The notes under the pieces: generated by a model
Databases searched by the model: none
What the model saw: the letters and a program-made list of their open reading frames with translations, nothing else
What the model was told of the DNA's origin: nothing
Shown here: piece by piece, positions 1-10,163 of the stretch
Position numbering within the stretch: the first letter of the stretch is position 1
Layout: each line of letters opens with the position of its first letter
Translations under genes and position numbers: made by a program
Assembly (NCBI GenBank): GCA_050329415.1
Contig: JBHJOS010000046.1
Coordinates: forward strand, 1 to 64,000
Reading direction: 5' to 3'
Length of the DNA stretch: 64,000 nt
Source: JANNOG01 sp050329415
GTDB taxonomy: Bacteria > Actinomycetota > Actinomycetes > Actinomycetales > JBBAYJ01

Positions 1-914
<914 letters not shown>

Positions 915-956
915 GGGCGGGCTCCCGGGGGCGCGACGTGGCTGGGTGACGAGCTC

Positions 957-1157
957 CCCGCTCTGTCATGGACCTGAGAGATTCTCCGCCGGTGTCGCCG
1001 CGCGGTTGCCCCGTCGGTGGACCGGTGCCGTCCGGGTGGCGGGACGGCGAGCCGGTCGCTTTCCAGAGTGGCCAGGTGTCCGCGGTCCGGGTGCCTGAGA
1101 GTTTCCGGGGACGGTTGCTCCTTCGGCGCCCCCGTGGTGCTCGGGGGACTCTCCCGC
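957..1157 (-). promoter_or_regulatory. Tandem glycine riboswitch
   Basis: Read on the minus strand, the leader carries the conserved words of aptamer I (GCGGGAGAG at 1157-1149, then GCCGAAGGAGCAA, AACTCTCAGGCAC and ACTCTGGAAAGC) and aptamer II (CACCGACGGGGCAACCG, AATCTCTCAGG, ATGACAGAGCGGGG ending near 957). These are the glycine-binding core and junction words of the family. It lies 5' of gcvP, the classic target, and probably switches expression on when glycine is abundant. The outer boundaries are approximate. Confidence 0.93.
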
Positions 1158-1321
1158 GGGCCGGTCGGCCGGGTGCTGCGCCTCCTCGGATCGGGATCGT
1201 GGCGTACCGGCCCAGGGTAGGGGCCTGGGTGGCCGGCGGGCCACGGCCCCGACCCTCGGCCGTCCCTCGGGGACGGCCCGGCGCTCGGACACACGTTCGA
1301 CTTCTCGAGTATCGTCGCCTC

Positions 1322-1993
1322 GTGGCGCTCGTCGACTACCAGCCGTCGATGCTCGACCTCGCCGCTCCGGCGCTGGGCGAGTTGACCGGCGGGCGCCGGA
1401 CGGTGCTCACCGGCGGCGCCTGGGTCGACCACCTGCCGGGCTGGGTCGGCGGCTCCGACGAGGTGTTCGACGTGCTGCTGAGCGAGGTGCCCTGGCGCGC
1501 CGAGCGGCGCGAGATGTACGACGCCGAGGTCGCGGTGCCCCGGCTGCTGTGCTGGTACGGCGGCTCCGCCCGCCTGCCGCACCCGGTGTTGGCGCAGGCC
1601 CGCGACCTGCTGTCGCGCCACTACCGGGACGAGCTCGGCGAGCCGTTCGTCACGGCGGGGATGTGCCTCTACCGCGACGGCCGGGACTCGGTCGCCTGGC
1701 ACGGCGACACCCACGGCCGGGGGTCGCGGCAGGACACCATGGTGGCGATCGTGTCCTTCGGCTCGCCGCGGGTGCTGGCCCTGCGCCCCCGCGTCCGTGA
1801 CGGCGGCGACGGCGGCGACGGCGACGCCACCGACCGTCCCGGCCGGGAATCGCTGCGATTCGCCCTCGGCCACGGCGACCTCGTGGTCATGGGCGGGTCC
1901 TGCCAGCGCACCTGGGAGCACGCGGTGCCGAAGACGGCCAGGCCGGTCGGCCCCCGGGTCAGCGTCCAGTTCCGCCCGGCGGGCGTGGCATGA
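1322..1993 (+). CDS. alkB: AlkB-like 2-oxoglutarate/Fe(II) dioxygenase
   Basis: This is a 223-residue protein of the AlkB family, which removes alkyl groups from damaged nucleic-acid bases oxidatively. The iron ligands are visible as His127 and Asp129 in AWHGDTH and His200 in TWEHAVPK, with 2-oxoglutarate-binding arginines near 212 and 218 in PRVSVQFR. The chosen GTG start sits 6 nt after TATCGT (1310-1315) and has no Shine-Dalgarno, which suggests a leaderless transcript; the frame is open further upstream but without homology. A short Gly-Asp run (about residues 171-178) interrupts the region between the two iron-binding halves. The 3' end overlaps the convergent membrane gene by 35 nt. Confidence 0.85.
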   Translation: MALVDYQPSMLDLAAPALGELTGGRRTVLTGGAWVDHLPGWVGGSDEVFDVLLSEVPWRAERREMYDAEVAVPRLLCWYGGSARLPHPVLAQARDLLSRHYRDELGEPFVTAGMCLYRDGRDSVAWHGDTHGRGSRQDTMVAIVSFGSPRVLALRPRVRDGGDGGDGDATDRPGRESLRFALGHGDLVVMGGSCQRTWEHAVPKTARPVGPRVSVQFRPAGVA

Positions 1994-3101
1994 GCACCCG
2001 CCCGGTGGCCGCCGTGGCCGCGGCCACGGCACGCACCCCGACCGCGACGGTCGCTCCGAGGATGACGCCGGCCGCGAGGACCACCCGGTCCTCGGCCCGG
2101 CCCGTCGGGCCCCGGTGTCCGTCGGCAGGTGCCGACACCGCCGCGGCCACCGGCTCGTCCCGTGGCTCGGCGGCCGCGGCCCGGGCCGCGGCCTCGTCGG
2201 CCATGAGGCCCGCCCACGCCGCGCCGAGCAGCGTGATGCGGGCCACCAGATTCATCCAGATCAGCAGCGCGAGCACGCTGCCGGCAGCCGCGACGACACT
2301 CGTGGTGACCGACGTCCCGACGTTCGCCAGCAGCACGCCCGCCAGCTGCTTGAGCACCCCGAAGGCCAGCGCGGCGGCGACCGACGCCCGCAGGACGTAC
2401 CGCCGGGGCAGGGGCGCGGCCGCCAGGAGCTTGTACTGCAGGGAGAAGAGCAGTGTGTCGAACACCGCGACCACGACGAACGACACCACCAGCACCACGG
2501 CCTGGGACCAGTCGCCCCGCGCGGCCCCGGCGATCTCGAGCGCCGCACCCGTCGCGGTGTTGACACCGACCGACGCCACCGCCGAGACCACGGCGGCACC
2601 TCCGATGAGCAGGCCGATCAGCAGGTCCCGCGCCTTGGCCCACACCGGGTGGAAGTCCGCCACCGGCAAGTGCATGGCCGCCCGGATCCCGAGGCGCAGC
2701 GCACCCACCCAGCCCAGCGCCGCCCACACGAGAGCGACGACGGCGACGACGGCGGTGGGCGTCAGCAGACCGCCGCTCGACACCTCCGCGACCAGGGTGA
2801 CCGGCTCGACGAGGCCCGCCGGGTTGTCCGCGGTGCGGACCAGCCCGGGGACGTTCTCGTTGAGGGAGAGCGTGACGTCCGCGACGAGGCGCTCCCGAAG
2901 GGCCGGCCGGGACTGCAGCACGAGGCCGAAGCCCACGAACCCGAGCGCGAGGATCGGGAACACCGAGAAGAACGCCGAGTAGGCGATGCCCTTGACGAGG
3001 ACGGTCCCCCGGACCTCCGTCAACCGGTTCCACACCCGCAGGGGCAGCGAGGAGTTGACCCGGCCGGCCCACCGGGTCGCGACGGCCACGAGCGCACGCA
3101 C
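1959..3101 (-). CDS. YihY/BrkB-family inner membrane protein
   Basis: The 380-residue protein has the six-helix pattern of the YihY/UPF0761 family, formerly mis-annotated as ribonuclease BN. The family motif GIAYSAFFSVFPILAL lies near residues 35-50, and further hydrophobic segments include a WAALGWVGALRLG stretch and LIWMNLVARITLLGAAWAGL near residue 280. A charged Ala-rich cytoplasmic tail and one more hydrophobic segment follow. The molecular function of the family is unsettled. It is the last gene of the trpS / RNA-ligase-like run. I chose the GTG at 3101 because it lies 26 nt after the preceding stop; no strong ribosome site marks it. Confidence 0.8.
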   Translation of the reverse strand: MRALVAVATRWAGRVNSSLPLRVWNRLTEVRGTVLVKGIAYSAFFSVFPILALGFVGFGLVLQSRPALRERLVADVTLSLNENVPGLVRTADNPAGLVEPVTLVAEVSSGGLLTPTAVVAVVALVWAALGWVGALRLGIRAAMHLPVADFHPVWAKARDLLIGLLIGGAAVVSAVASVGVNTATGAALEIAGAARGDWSQAVVLVVSFVVVAVFDTLLFSLQYKLLAAAPLPRRYVLRASVAAALAFGVLKQLAGVLLANVGTSVTTSVVAAAGSVLALLIWMNLVARITLLGAAWAGLMADEAAARAAAAEPRDEPVAAAVSAPADGHRGPTGRAEDRVVLAAGVILGATVAVGVRAVAAATAATGRVLMPRPPGGTGR

Positions 3102-3127
3102 GACGCCGATCGTGCCGGAGTCCCGGC

Positions 3128-3691
3128 TCAGACGCGCGGCAGCTTGACCTCGGACACCGGCCGCCAGACCCGGTCGTCGTGGTGCTTGTACAGGGTCACG
3201 TGCTCGACGGTGAACCCGCAGCACCACCCACCGAGGACCTGGAGCGCGCCGTCGATCACATGGTCGGGCACCGCCTGGGCGACCGTCACGTGCGGGTGGT
3301 AGCCATAGGCCGGCTCCCGGTCCAGCGGGCCGGTGTTGACCCGGCGCTGCAGGTCCTCGCACCCGGCGGCGCCGGTCTCCACCCGAACGAAGGCGACCGG
3401 CGACACCGGCCGGAACGAGCCCGTCCCGGCCAGGCGGACATCGAACGGCCGGGCGCCGGCCAGGGCCGTGACGAGGTGCGCCTCGACGTCGATCAGCGGC
3501 ACGTCCGCGATGGCGGTCGGGGGCACGAGGGTGATGTGGGCCGGGACGCCGACGGCCCGGGGGTCACCGAAGCGGGCCCGCCATGCCGTGAGCTCGGCCC
3601 CGAACGGCTCGGGGATCGCGATGGCGACGCCGACGACCAGCCCGTCGGGAGGGTCCTCGGCAGCCGGGGAGTGTCCGGGCCGGGCGCTCAC
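3128..3691 (-). CDS. 2'-5' RNA ligase / cyclic phosphodiesterase (2H) family protein
   Basis: The 187-residue protein carries the two HxTx motifs that define 2H phosphoesterases: HITL near residue 52 and HVTV near residue 135. The family contains RNA ligases (ThpR) and 2',3'-cyclic phosphodiesterases acting on RNA ends; which activity applies here cannot be read from sequence. The ATG at 3691 overlaps the trpS stop by 4 nt, so the two are probably translationally coupled. Link to tRNA metabolism is suggested only by this neighbour. Confidence 0.8.
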   Translation of the reverse strand: MSARPGHSPAAEDPPDGLVVGVAIAIPEPFGAELTAWRARFGDPRAVGVPAHITLVPPTAIADVPLIDVEAHLVTALAGARPFDVRLAGTGSFRPVSPVAFVRVETGAAGCEDLQRRVNTGPLDREPAYGYHPHVTVAQAVPDHVIDGALQVLGGWCCGFTVEHVTLYKHHDDRVWRPVSEVKLPRV

Positions 3692-4740
3692 CTGCGACTC
3701 CCCCCCGCTGCGGCCGGGGCGGGCGGCACGAAGCCGACCCGTTCGTGGACCCGGGCCAGAGTGAGGGCCGCGTGCTCGCGCGCCCGCGCGGCCCCGTCGG
3801 CGAGCAGCCGGTCCAGCTCCGCCGGGTCCTTGAGGAGCTCCCCGGCCCGCTCGCGCAGCGGGGCCAGCCCGTCGACCGTGGCGTCGGCGACGTCGGCCTT
3901 GAGGTCCCCGTACCCCTTGCCCGCGTAGTCCGCGGCCACCTCCTCCGGGGTGCGGCCGGTGAACGAGGCGAGGATGGTCAGCAGGTTCGACACGCCCGGC
4001 TTGGCCTCGGGGTCGTAGCGGACGTCCCGCTCGGTGTCGGTGACGGCACTGCGGATCCGCTTGCGGATCACCGGCGGGTCGTCGAGCAGATCGAGGATCC
4101 CGGCGCCCGGCACCGACTTGCTCATCTTCGCCGTCGGATCCTGCAGGTCCATGATCTTGGCGGTGGCGCGCACGATGTGCGGCTCAGGCACCGTGAGGGT
4201 CTCGCCGAACCGGGCGTTCACCCGCTGCGCCAGGTCGCGGGTGAGCTCGAGGTGCTGGCGCTGGTCCTCGCCGACCGGCACGACGTGGGCGTCGTACAGG
4301 GTGATGTCCGCGGCCTGGAGGATCGGGTACGTGAAGAGCCCGACCGACACCCGGTCGGCGCCGGAGCGGGCGGACTTGTCCTTGAACTGCACCATCCGGC
4401 TCGCCTCGCCGAAACCGGTGAGGCACGACAGCACCCAGGCGAGCTGGGCGTGCTCGGCCACGTGGCTCTGCACGAACAGGACCGACCGCTCGGGGTCGAT
4501 GCCGGCCGCGACGTACTGGGCGGCGGTGCGCCGGGTCCGGTCCCGCAGCACGGCCGGGTCGACGTCGACGGTGATGGCGTGGAGGTCGACCACGCAGCAG
4601 TACGCCTCGTGGGTGCGCGCCAGGGACACCCAGTGGACCAGCGCCCCGAGGTAGTTCCCGAGGTGCAGCGAGTCCGACGTGGGCTGCATCCCCGAGAACA
4701 GGCGGCGGGGGCCGGCGGCGGTGGACATCGGCGTCATCAT
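3688..4740 (-). CDS. trpS: Tryptophanyl-tRNA synthetase
   Basis: This is a class I aminoacyl-tRNA synthetase that charges tRNA-Trp. The ATP-binding signatures are present: HLGN at residues 26-29 (the HIGH motif) and AKMSKS near residue 210. At 350 residues it has the usual bacterial TrpS length. I chose the ATG at 4740 (a second ATG follows at 4737) because GAAGGG lies about 5 nt upstream; a longer in-frame extension to 4827 lacks homology. It is divergent from the beta-galactosidase operon and heads a three-gene run with the RNA-ligase-like and YihY genes. Confidence 0.95.
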   Translation of the reverse strand: MMTPMSTAAGPRRLFSGMQPTSDSLHLGNYLGALVHWVSLARTHEAYCCVVDLHAITVDVDPAVLRDRTRRTAAQYVAAGIDPERSVLFVQSHVAEHAQLAWVLSCLTGFGEASRMVQFKDKSARSGADRVSVGLFTYPILQAADITLYDAHVVPVGEDQRQHLELTRDLAQRVNARFGETLTVPEPHIVRATAKIMDLQDPTAKMSKSVPGAGILDLLDDPPVIRKRIRSAVTDTERDVRYDPEAKPGVSNLLTILASFTGRTPEEVAADYAGKGYGDLKADVADATVDGLAPLRERAGELLKDPAELDRLLADGAARAREHAALTLARVHERVGFVPPAPAAAGGSRR

Positions 4741-4798
4741 GGCAGCCCTTCGGAATCCGTCACAGAGTGTCTGCGGGGCGGTGTGGAGCGCTCGAATC

Positions 4799-4814
4799 CG
4801 CCGACCGATCGGCG
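4799..4814. promoter_or_regulatory. Inverted repeat in the trpS/beta-galactosidase divergent region
   Basis: CGCCGA and TCGGCG flank a 4-nt centre in the 146-nt gap between trpS and the galactoside operon. It could be an operator for the DeoR-family regulator encoded in that operon, but short GC palindromes arise easily by chance in this DNA, so support is weak. Confidence 0.25.
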
Positions 4815-4886
4815 CCTGGTGGGCCATGGTGGGATATGCGCGGTCCTGGTTGACCGGACGGGCGTCCGTGGTGGGAGGATGCGGGG

Positions 4887-6929
4887 ATGCGGGCGTGGCC
4901 GACGGACAGGGTGGTCCTCGGAGGCGACTACAACCCCGAGCAGTGGCCGGGCGCCACCCTCGACGAGGACCTCGTGCTGATGGCCGAGGCCGGGGTCGGG
5001 TTCGTCACCGTCGGGGTGTTCGCGTGGGCGCTGCTCGAGCCCCGGCCGGGCGAGTTCGAGTTCGGGTGGCTGGACCGGGTGATGGACCGCCTCGGTGATG
5101 CCGGCATCGCGGTCGACCTGGCCACCGCCACCGCCTCGCCACCGCCCTGGTTCGCCCGGGTGCACCCGGAGGCGCTGCCGGTGACCCGGGACGGGGTGCG
5201 CCTCACGCACGGGTCGCGGCAGACCTGGTGCCCGTCGGCGCCGGCCTTCCGCGAGCGCTCCCTCGCCCTCGTCACCCGCCTCGCCGAGCGCTACCGCGAC
5301 CATCCGGCCCTGGCGATGTGGCACGTCAACAACGAGCTGGGCTGCCACAACGTCGACAGCTACAGCGACGCCTCGGCCGCGCACTTCCGCCGCTGGCTGA
5401 TGGACCGCCACGGCGACCTCGACGCCCTCAACGACGCCTGGGGCACGACCTTCTGGTCCCAGCGCTACACCGACCTCGCCGACGTCCTGCCGCCCCGGGC
5501 GACCACCGCGGTCCCCAACCCGGGCCACGTCCTCGACTGGCGGCGGTTCTGCTCGGACGCGGTGCTCGCCCAGCACCTGGCCGAGCGAGAGGTGCTCCAC
5601 CGGCTGAGCCCGGGGGTGCCGGTCACGACGAACGTCATGGTCATGGACCACGTGACGGGCATGGACTACTGGCGCTGGGCGCCGCACCAGGACGTCGTGA
5701 GCAACGACCACTACCTGTGGCAGGGCTACGAACAACCCCACCTCGAGCTGTCCCGCTCCGCCGACGTCACCCGCGGGCTGGCGGGCGGGGCGCCCTGGGT
5801 GCTCATGGAGCACTCGGCGAGCGCGGTCAACTGGCAGCCGGTCAACCCCGCCAAGGAGCCGGGCGAGCTGCTGCGGAACAGCCTCGCCCACGTCGCCCGG
5901 GGCGCCGACGCCGTGGGCTTCTTCCAGTGGCGGCAGTCCCGGGCCGGGGCGGAGAAGTACCACTCGGCGCTGGTCCCGCACGCCGGGCGCGACAGCCGGC
6001 TGTGGCGCGAGGCCGTCGAGCTGGGCCGGGTGCTGGCCGCGATCACCGAGGTCGCCGGCAGCCGGGTCGAGGCCCCGGTCGCGCTGGTCCACGACTGGCC
6101 GTCGTGGTGGGCGACCGACGCGCCGTCGACCCCGACCCAGCTGCACCGCTACGCCGACGAGGTGGCCACCTGGTACGACGCGCTGTGGCGGGCCGGCGTC
6201 ACGTGCGACGTCGTCAACCTCGAGACCGGCGCACACGGGGCTCCCGCCGACCTCACCGCCTACGCCGCCGTCGTGCTCCCGGCGACGCACGTCGTGAGCG
6301 AGGCGGCGGCCGGGCGGGTGGCGGCGGCCGTGGCGGCCGGGGTCCGGGTCCTCGTCACGTACTTCTCCGGGATCGTCGACGAACGCGACCACGTCCACCT
6401 CGGCGGCTACCCGGGCGCGTTCCGCGACCTGCTCGGCGTGCGGGTCGAGGAGTTCGCCCCGCTGCTGCCCGGGGGGTCCGCGGCGCTGGCCGGCGAGCTG
6501 GGTGACGGGCTGGCCGGGCGGATCTGGACCGAGCGCGGCCGCGCCACAGCCGGCACGCAGGTGCTGGCCTGGTTCGCCGACGGCCCGGCGGCCGGCTCCC
6601 CCGCCGTGACGAGGCGGGCGGTCGGGGAGGCGGGCGGACAGGCCTGGTACGTCGCGACCCGCCTCGACGCGGCGGGTGCCGACCGGGTGACGGCGGCGCT
6701 GCTGGCCGGGACCGCGGCCGCCCCGGTCCTGGCCGGGCTGCCGCCGGGCGTCGAGGCGGTCCGCCGGCGAGCCGCGGACGGGACGTCGTACCTCTTCGTC
6801 CTCGACCACCCGGGCGAGGGAGTCACGCTCGACGTCCGCGGGGTCGACCTCGTGACCGGCGCCGCCTGCGGCGCCGACTCCCCCCTGACGGTCGCGCCGG
6901 GCGCCGTCGCGGTGGTCCGCGAGGGTTGA
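4887..6929 (+). CDS. GH42 beta-galactosidase
   Basis: The 680-residue protein is a glycoside hydrolase family 42 beta-galactosidase, which cleaves terminal beta-galactosides. The start GGDYNPEQWP (residues 12-21) is a family hallmark. The acid/base is Glu150 in HVNNELGCHN and the nucleophile Glu308 in WVLMEHSAS. The TIM barrel is followed by the trimerisation (about 380-590) and C-terminal beta domains. There is no signal peptide, so it acts in the cytoplasm on imported oligosaccharide. GGGAGG lies 7 nt before the ATG. It heads an operon with deoR, galT and galK, which would carry the released galactose into the Leloir pathway. No sugar transporter is visible nearby. Confidence 0.93.
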   Translation: MRAWPTDRVVLGGDYNPEQWPGATLDEDLVLMAEAGVGFVTVGVFAWALLEPRPGEFEFGWLDRVMDRLGDAGIAVDLATATASPPPWFARVHPEALPVTRDGVRLTHGSRQTWCPSAPAFRERSLALVTRLAERYRDHPALAMWHVNNELGCHNVDSYSDASAAHFRRWLMDRHGDLDALNDAWGTTFWSQRYTDLADVLPPRATTAVPNPGHVLDWRRFCSDAVLAQHLAEREVLHRLSPGVPVTTNVMVMDHVTGMDYWRWAPHQDVVSNDHYLWQGYEQPHLELSRSADVTRGLAGGAPWVLMEHSASAVNWQPVNPAKEPGELLRNSLAHVARGADAVGFFQWRQSRAGAEKYHSALVPHAGRDSRLWREAVELGRVLAAITEVAGSRVEAPVALVHDWPSWWATDAPSTPTQLHRYADEVATWYDALWRAGVTCDVVNLETGAHGAPADLTAYAAVVLPATHVVSEAAAGRVAAAVAAGVRVLVTYFSGIVDERDHVHLGGYPGAFRDLLGVRVEEFAPLLPGGSAALAGELGDGLAGRIWTERGRATAGTQVLAWFADGPAAGSPAVTRRAVGEAGGQAWYVATRLDAAGADRVTAALLAGTAAAPVLAGLPPGVEAVRRRAADGTSYLFVLDHPGEGVTLDVRGVDLVTGAACGADSPLTVAPGAVAVVREG

Positions 6930-6932
6930 GCG

Positions 6933-7769
6933 GTGCTCGCCCGGCAGCGGCAGGAGCGCATCCTCGACCACGTCCGCCGCACCGGCGGGATCCGGGTCGG
7001 GGAGATCGTCGACATGCTGGGCGTCTCCGAGATGACGGTGCGCCGCGACATCGCCGTGCTCGCGGACCGCGGCCTCGTGCTCCGGGTCCACGGCGGGGCC
7101 ACCCTGGCGGGGGCGCCGCACTCCAGTCACGAGCCGTCCTTCACGACGAAGTCCACCGCCCAGCACGCGGAGAAGGCCGCCATCGCCGCGGAGGCCGCGG
7201 GGCTGGTGGGGGCGGGGGCCTCGGTGGCGCTGTCCGGTGGGACGACCACGCTGGCGGTGGCCCGGGCGCTGCGGGACGTGGCCGACCTCACCGTGGTGAC
7301 CAACTCCCTGCCGGTGGTGACCGAGCTGCACGAGCCGGATCGGCGCGATCGGACCCTGGTCGTCACGGGCGGCTCGCCGACCCCCTCGGACGCCCTGGTC
7401 GGGCCGGTGGCGACGGCGGCGCTCCGGGACCTGCACGTGGACCTGCTGTTCCTCGGGGTCCACGGGTTCGGCACCCGCACCGGGTGCACCTCGCCCAACA
7501 TGGTCGAGGCGGCCACGGACCGCGCGCTGGTGGCGGCGGCCGGGCAGACCGTCGTGGTTGCGGACAGCGCGAAGTTCGGGCTGGTCGGGCTCATGACGAT
7601 CCTGCGCCTGGAGGACGTCGACGTGTTCGTCACCGACGACGGCCTCGGCCGGGACGAGCAGGAGGCGATCGGAGCGCTGGTCGGGCGCCTCGTCGTGGCC
7701 TCGGTCGGCGCGCGGGGGACCACCCCCGATGCCGGGGACGACGTGGCGACGCCGGGACCGGGGCCGTGA
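6933..7769 (+). CDS. DeoR-family transcriptional regulator
   Basis: The 278-residue protein has an N-terminal winged helix (RQRQERILDHV at the start, then VGEIVDMLGVSEMTVRRDI near residues 24-42, the DeoR signature) and a DeoR C-terminal sugar-phosphate sensor domain with the GGTTTLAVARAL motif. The start is GTG, 3 nt after the beta-galactosidase stop, and its stop overlaps galT. It therefore most likely represses this operon and responds to a galactose-derived phosphate. The inverted repeat at 4799-4814 is one possible target. Confidence 0.9.
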   Translation: MLARQRQERILDHVRRTGGIRVGEIVDMLGVSEMTVRRDIAVLADRGLVLRVHGGATLAGAPHSSHEPSFTTKSTAQHAEKAAIAAEAAGLVGAGASVALSGGTTTLAVARALRDVADLTVVTNSLPVVTELHEPDRRDRTLVVTGGSPTPSDALVGPVATAALRDLHVDLLFLGVHGFGTRTGCTSPNMVEAATDRALVAAAGQTVVVADSAKFGLVGLMTILRLEDVDVFVTDDGLGRDEQEAIGALVGRLVVASVGARGTTPDAGDDVATPGPGP

Positions 7770-8929
7770 CCCGGGGACGGCACGCCGTGCAGCTCGCGGA
7801 CGGCCGCGATCTGATCTACTTCGACGACACCGAGCCGTGGGCGTCCGCACCGGGCCCCCGGCCCGGCGCGGACACCCGCCCGCTGCCACCCGCCGTCGGC
7901 GGGGCCCGGATGCGCCGCGACCCGCTGACCGGCGAGTGGGTGCCCATGGCCTCGCACCGGATGGACCGGACGTTCCTGCCCCCACGGGAGGTCTGCCCGC
8001 TGTGCCCGACCCGGTCGGGCCTGCCGTCGGAGATCCCCGCGGCCGACTACGACGTCGTGGTCTTCGAGAACCGCTTCCCGGCCCTGACCCGCCGCGATCC
8101 CGGACGGGCGGTCGCCGTCGACGGCGAGGCGCTGTGGCCGGAGCGCCCCGCGGCCGGCCGGTGCGAGGTCGTGTGTTTCACCTCCGACCACGACGCCTCG
8201 TTCTCGGCCCTGCCGCCGCACCGGGTCCGGACCGTCGTCGAGGCGTGGGCGGACCGGACCGCCGAGCTGTCGGCGCTGGACGGGGTGGCGCAGGTGTTCT
8301 GCTTCGAGAACCGCGGCCGGGAGATCGGGGTGACCCTCTCGCACCCCCACGGTCAGATCTACGCCTACCCCTACCCGGCCCCGCGCACCGCCCAGCACGT
8401 CGCCCGCGCCGCCGAGCATCACGCGGCGACCGGTCGCGACCTGCTGGGCGACGTCCTGGCGGCGGAGTGCCGGTCCGGGCGACGGGTGCTGTGGACCGGC
8501 GCGCACTGGACGGCCTTCGTGCCGGCCGCGGCCCGCTGGCCCGTCGAGCTGCACCTCGTCCCGCACCGCCACGTCCTGGACGTCGCCGGCCTGGACGACG
8601 CCGAGCGCGAGGAGATGTCGACGGCGTACCCGCGGCTGCTGCGTGCCCTCGACCGGTTCTTCGTGGCCCCGCCGGCCGACGACCCGGGCGGGCCGGCGGC
8701 GCCGGTCACCCTGCCCTACATCGCCGGCTGGTTCGCCGCGCCGCTCGCCGGGCGCGAGACCCCGGACCGGCTGCCGCGCCTGCACCTGCAGGTGTTCTCG
8801 ATCCTCCGCGCCCCCGGCAAGCTCAAGTACCTCGCGGGCTCGGAGTCGGCGGCCGGGGCCTGGATCTCCGACACCACGCCCGAGCGGATCGCCGACCGGC
8901 TGCGCGAGGTGCTCGAGGTGACGCCGTGA
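7766..8929 (+). CDS. galT: Galactose-1-phosphate uridylyltransferase
   Basis: GalT exchanges UDP-glucose and galactose-1-phosphate in the Leloir pathway. The 387-residue product shows the zinc-binding CPLC (Cys77, Cys80) and the active-site HPHGQ with the nucleophilic His195; ENRFPAL and ENRGREIGVTLSHP are conserved surroundings. The GTG start overlaps the deoR stop in GTGA, and a second GTG at 7787 is possible. The gene overlaps galK by 4 nt. The order galT-galK behind a DeoR gene is common in actinomycetes. Confidence 0.95.
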   Translation: MTRGRHAVQLADGRDLIYFDDTEPWASAPGPRPGADTRPLPPAVGGARMRRDPLTGEWVPMASHRMDRTFLPPREVCPLCPTRSGLPSEIPAADYDVVVFENRFPALTRRDPGRAVAVDGEALWPERPAAGRCEVVCFTSDHDASFSALPPHRVRTVVEAWADRTAELSALDGVAQVFCFENRGREIGVTLSHPHGQIYAYPYPAPRTAQHVARAAEHHAATGRDLLGDVLAAECRSGRRVLWTGAHWTAFVPAAARWPVELHLVPHRHVLDVAGLDDAEREEMSTAYPRLLRALDRFFVAPPADDPGGPAAPVTLPYIAGWFAAPLAGRETPDRLPRLHLQVFSILRAPGKLKYLAGSESAAGAWISDTTPERIADRLREVLEVTP

Positions 8930-10152
8930 CGGCGGGGGCCGACGCGGCGTGCCTGCCGGTGCCCGACCCGGCGGCGCAGGCGGGCGCCGTCGCCGCCCGG
9001 TTCCGCGAGGCGTTCGGCCGGGAACCCGCCGGCGTCTGGTGGGCGCCCGGGCGGGTCAACCTCATCGGAGAGCACGTCGACTACCACGACGGCCTCGTGC
9101 TGCCGGTCGCGCTGCCAGTGGGGTGCGCGGTGGCGTGCTCGCTGCGGGACGACGACCGGCTGGTCGTGGGCTCGTCCCAGCGGGGCGGGATGTTCGACGG
9201 CCGACTCGCCGACGTCGGACCCGGCGCGGTGGACGACTGGCACGGGTACGCGGTCGGGGTGCCGTGGGCGCTGGCGCGGGCGGGTCACCGGGTGCCAGGC
9301 GCGCAGCTGTGGGTGGATGGCGCGGTTCCCGCCGGGGCCGGACTGTCGAGTTCCGCGGCACTGGAGTGCGCGGTCGCCGTGGCGTACGCGCAGCTGCTGG
9401 ACCTGCCCGGCGCCACGGCCGAGGACGATGCCGGCCGGGCGGCGCTGGCCAAGGCCTGCATCCGGGCGGAGAACGAGATCGCCGGGGCGGGCACCGGCGG
9501 CATGGACCAGTCGGTCGCCCTGCGGGCGCGCGCGGGCCACGCGCTGCTGCTCGACTGCGGCGACTGGTCGGTGGCCCACCTGCCGCTGGACGAGCCGCTG
9601 GCGGCCGAGCGCCTCTCGCTCGTGGTCGTCGACACCCGGGCCCACCACACCCACGCCGGCGGCGAGTACGGCGACCGGCGGACCCTGTCCATGGTCGCGG
9701 CCCGGGCGCTCGGCGTGGCCACCCTGCGCGAGGTGGCGCCGGGGTCGCTGCTCGAGGCGCTGTCGCGGCTGGCCGATCCCGGGCAGCAGGCGGCGGCCCG
9801 GCACGTCGTCACCGAGATCGACCGGGTCCGGCGGGCGGCGGACCTGCTCGCGAGGGGTCGCGCCGGTGAGCTGGGACCGCTGCTGACCGCCTCGCACGCC
9901 TCGCTGCGCGACGACTACCGGGTGTCGAGCCCCGAGCTCGACGCCGTCGTCGAGGCCGCCGAGGACGCGGGCGCGCTGGGGGCGCGGATGACCGGCGGCG
10001 GCTTCGGGGGCTCGGCGGTGGTGCTGTGCCGGGCGGGTGACGTCGACCGCGTGTCGGAGGGGGTGACCCGCCGGTTCGCCGCCGACCGGCGGCGCGCGCC
10101 CGGGGTCCTCGTGGTGCCCGGCGGAGGCGGTCCGGCCCGGCGAGTCGCCTGA
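8926..10152 (+). CDS. galK: Galactokinase
   Basis: This 408-residue GHMP kinase phosphorylates galactose at C1 with ATP. The galactokinase signature GRVNLIGEHVDYHDG spans residues 42-56, the GHMP ATP loop is AGLSSSAAL near residue 140, and MTGGGFGGSAV lies near the C terminus. The GTG start overlaps the galT stop, making it the last gene of the overlapping four-gene operon. No galE or mutarotase gene is seen nearby, so epimerisation must be encoded elsewhere. Confidence 0.95.
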   Translation: MTAGADAACLPVPDPAAQAGAVAARFREAFGREPAGVWWAPGRVNLIGEHVDYHDGLVLPVALPVGCAVACSLRDDDRLVVGSSQRGGMFDGRLADVGPGAVDDWHGYAVGVPWALARAGHRVPGAQLWVDGAVPAGAGLSSSAALECAVAVAYAQLLDLPGATAEDDAGRAALAKACIRAENEIAGAGTGGMDQSVALRARAGHALLLDCGDWSVAHLPLDEPLAAERLSLVVVDTRAHHTHAGGEYGDRRTLSMVAARALGVATLREVAPGSLLEALSRLADPGQQAAARHVVTEIDRVRRAADLLARGRAGELGPLLTASHASLRDDYRVSSPELDAVVEAAEDAGALGARMTGGGFGGSAVVLCRAGDVDRVSEGVTRRFAADRRRAPGVLVVPGGGGPARRVA

Positions 10153-10163
10153 GAGCCCGTTTC

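Noticed and set aside
1017..1220. Short plus-strand frame opposite the glycine riboswitch
   Set aside because: It only exists antisense to the conserved aptamer and has no ribosome site or homology.
4737..7985. Minus-strand open frame of 1,082 codons
   Set aside because: It is antisense to trpS upstream DNA, the beta-galactosidase and the DeoR gene, and is rich in Arg, Gly, Pro and His; it is a high-GC shadow frame.
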